Under the pieces are notes generated by a model. It ran no database searches, was not told the DNA's origin, and was given only the letters and a program-made list of their open reading frames with translations. 5,873 nt of DNA from Micavibrio aeruginosavorus (GTDB taxonomy: Bacteria; Pseudomonadota; Alphaproteobacteria; Micavibrionales; Micavibrionaceae): the NCBI GenBank assembly GCA_003241285.1, contig QFOT01000133.1, positions 1 through 5,873 on the forward strand, read 5' to 3'. The position numbers and the translations under genes were made by a program. Positions within the stretch are counted from its first letter, which is position 1; every line of letters starts with the position of its first letter. Positions 5,778-5,873 of this stretch are shown here, piece after piece.

Positions 5778-5873
5778 AATCCGTTTTTATCACATTCAGA
5801 AAAAATCTGCCGAACACGTCGTTTCCGAACTGGCGGAGCGCGCCTTGACGCGGGGTCACCGCATTCTGATCCG
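5770..5873 (+). CDS. holC: DNA polymerase III chi subunit, partial (N-terminus only)
   Basis: The reading frame starts at ATG 5770 and is open to the right edge: 34 complete codons plus two bases. It begins MTEIRFYHIQKKSAEHVVSE and continues to LTRGHRILI. The opening beta strand with FYH, then a helix, then a basic RGHR stretch leading into a strand, matches the start of alphaproteobacterial HolC. HolC (chi) is a clamp-loader accessory subunit that binds SSB. Position strongly supports the call, because holC normally follows pepA in Proteobacteria. Its ATG overlaps the aminomutase end by 8 bp (ATGACTGA), so the two are probably translationally coupled. The fragment is short; the identity rests on the N-terminal pattern plus context. 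Confidence 0.8.
   Translation, partial: MTEIRFYHIQKKSAEHVVSELAERALTRGHRILI

Noticed and set aside
1..5873. CRISPR array, transposase, integrase, tRNA or rRNA
   Set aside because: No regularly spaced repeats, no recombinase-like protein and no RNA-gene sequence were found on either strand.

Overview
The window looks like ordinary chromosomal DNA from a Gram-negative alphaproteobacterium. The evidence is an outer-membrane lipoprotein of the MlaA family, a pair of LPS-export permeases, and protein sequences close to the alphaproteobacterial forms of PepA, the KamA family and HolC. Base composition is moderate and the coding density is high. The genus cannot be fixed from this stretch. A dispersed-type short palindrome (TCATTCCCGC / GAAA / GCGGGGATGA) is present once.

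Layout: positions 1-628 (minus strand) hold the N-terminal 209 codons of mlaA, which runs off the left edge. A 214-bp gap (629-842) contains no gene but has several inverted repeats. Positions 843-3082 (minus strand) hold lptG and lptF, read lptF then lptG with a 4-bp ATGA overlap. A 157-bp divergent intergenic region (3083-3239) separates them from a plus-strand operon: pepA (3240-4754), a KamA-family radical-SAM aminomutase (4758-5777) and the first 34 codons of holC (5770 to the right edge). The genes of the plus-strand operon are 3 bp apart and then overlap by 8 bp.

The minus-strand genes all serve the outer membrane. LptF and LptG form the permease that, with LptB, extracts LPS from the inner membrane. 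MlaA removes mislocalised phospholipid from the outer leaflet. The plus-strand genes are housekeeping: a cytosolic M17 aminopeptidase and the chi subunit of DNA polymerase III. Divergent lptFG and pepA-holC is a familiar arrangement in Proteobacteria. The unusual item is the aminomutase gene placed between pepA and holC.

The most interesting observation is that the 5' end of this aminomutase gene contains the short palindromic repeat inside its reading frame (encoding RHSRESG), in a region where relatives carry a different N-terminus. I found no convincing undescribed multi-gene system, no mobile element with a transposase, no CRISPR array and no RNA gene.
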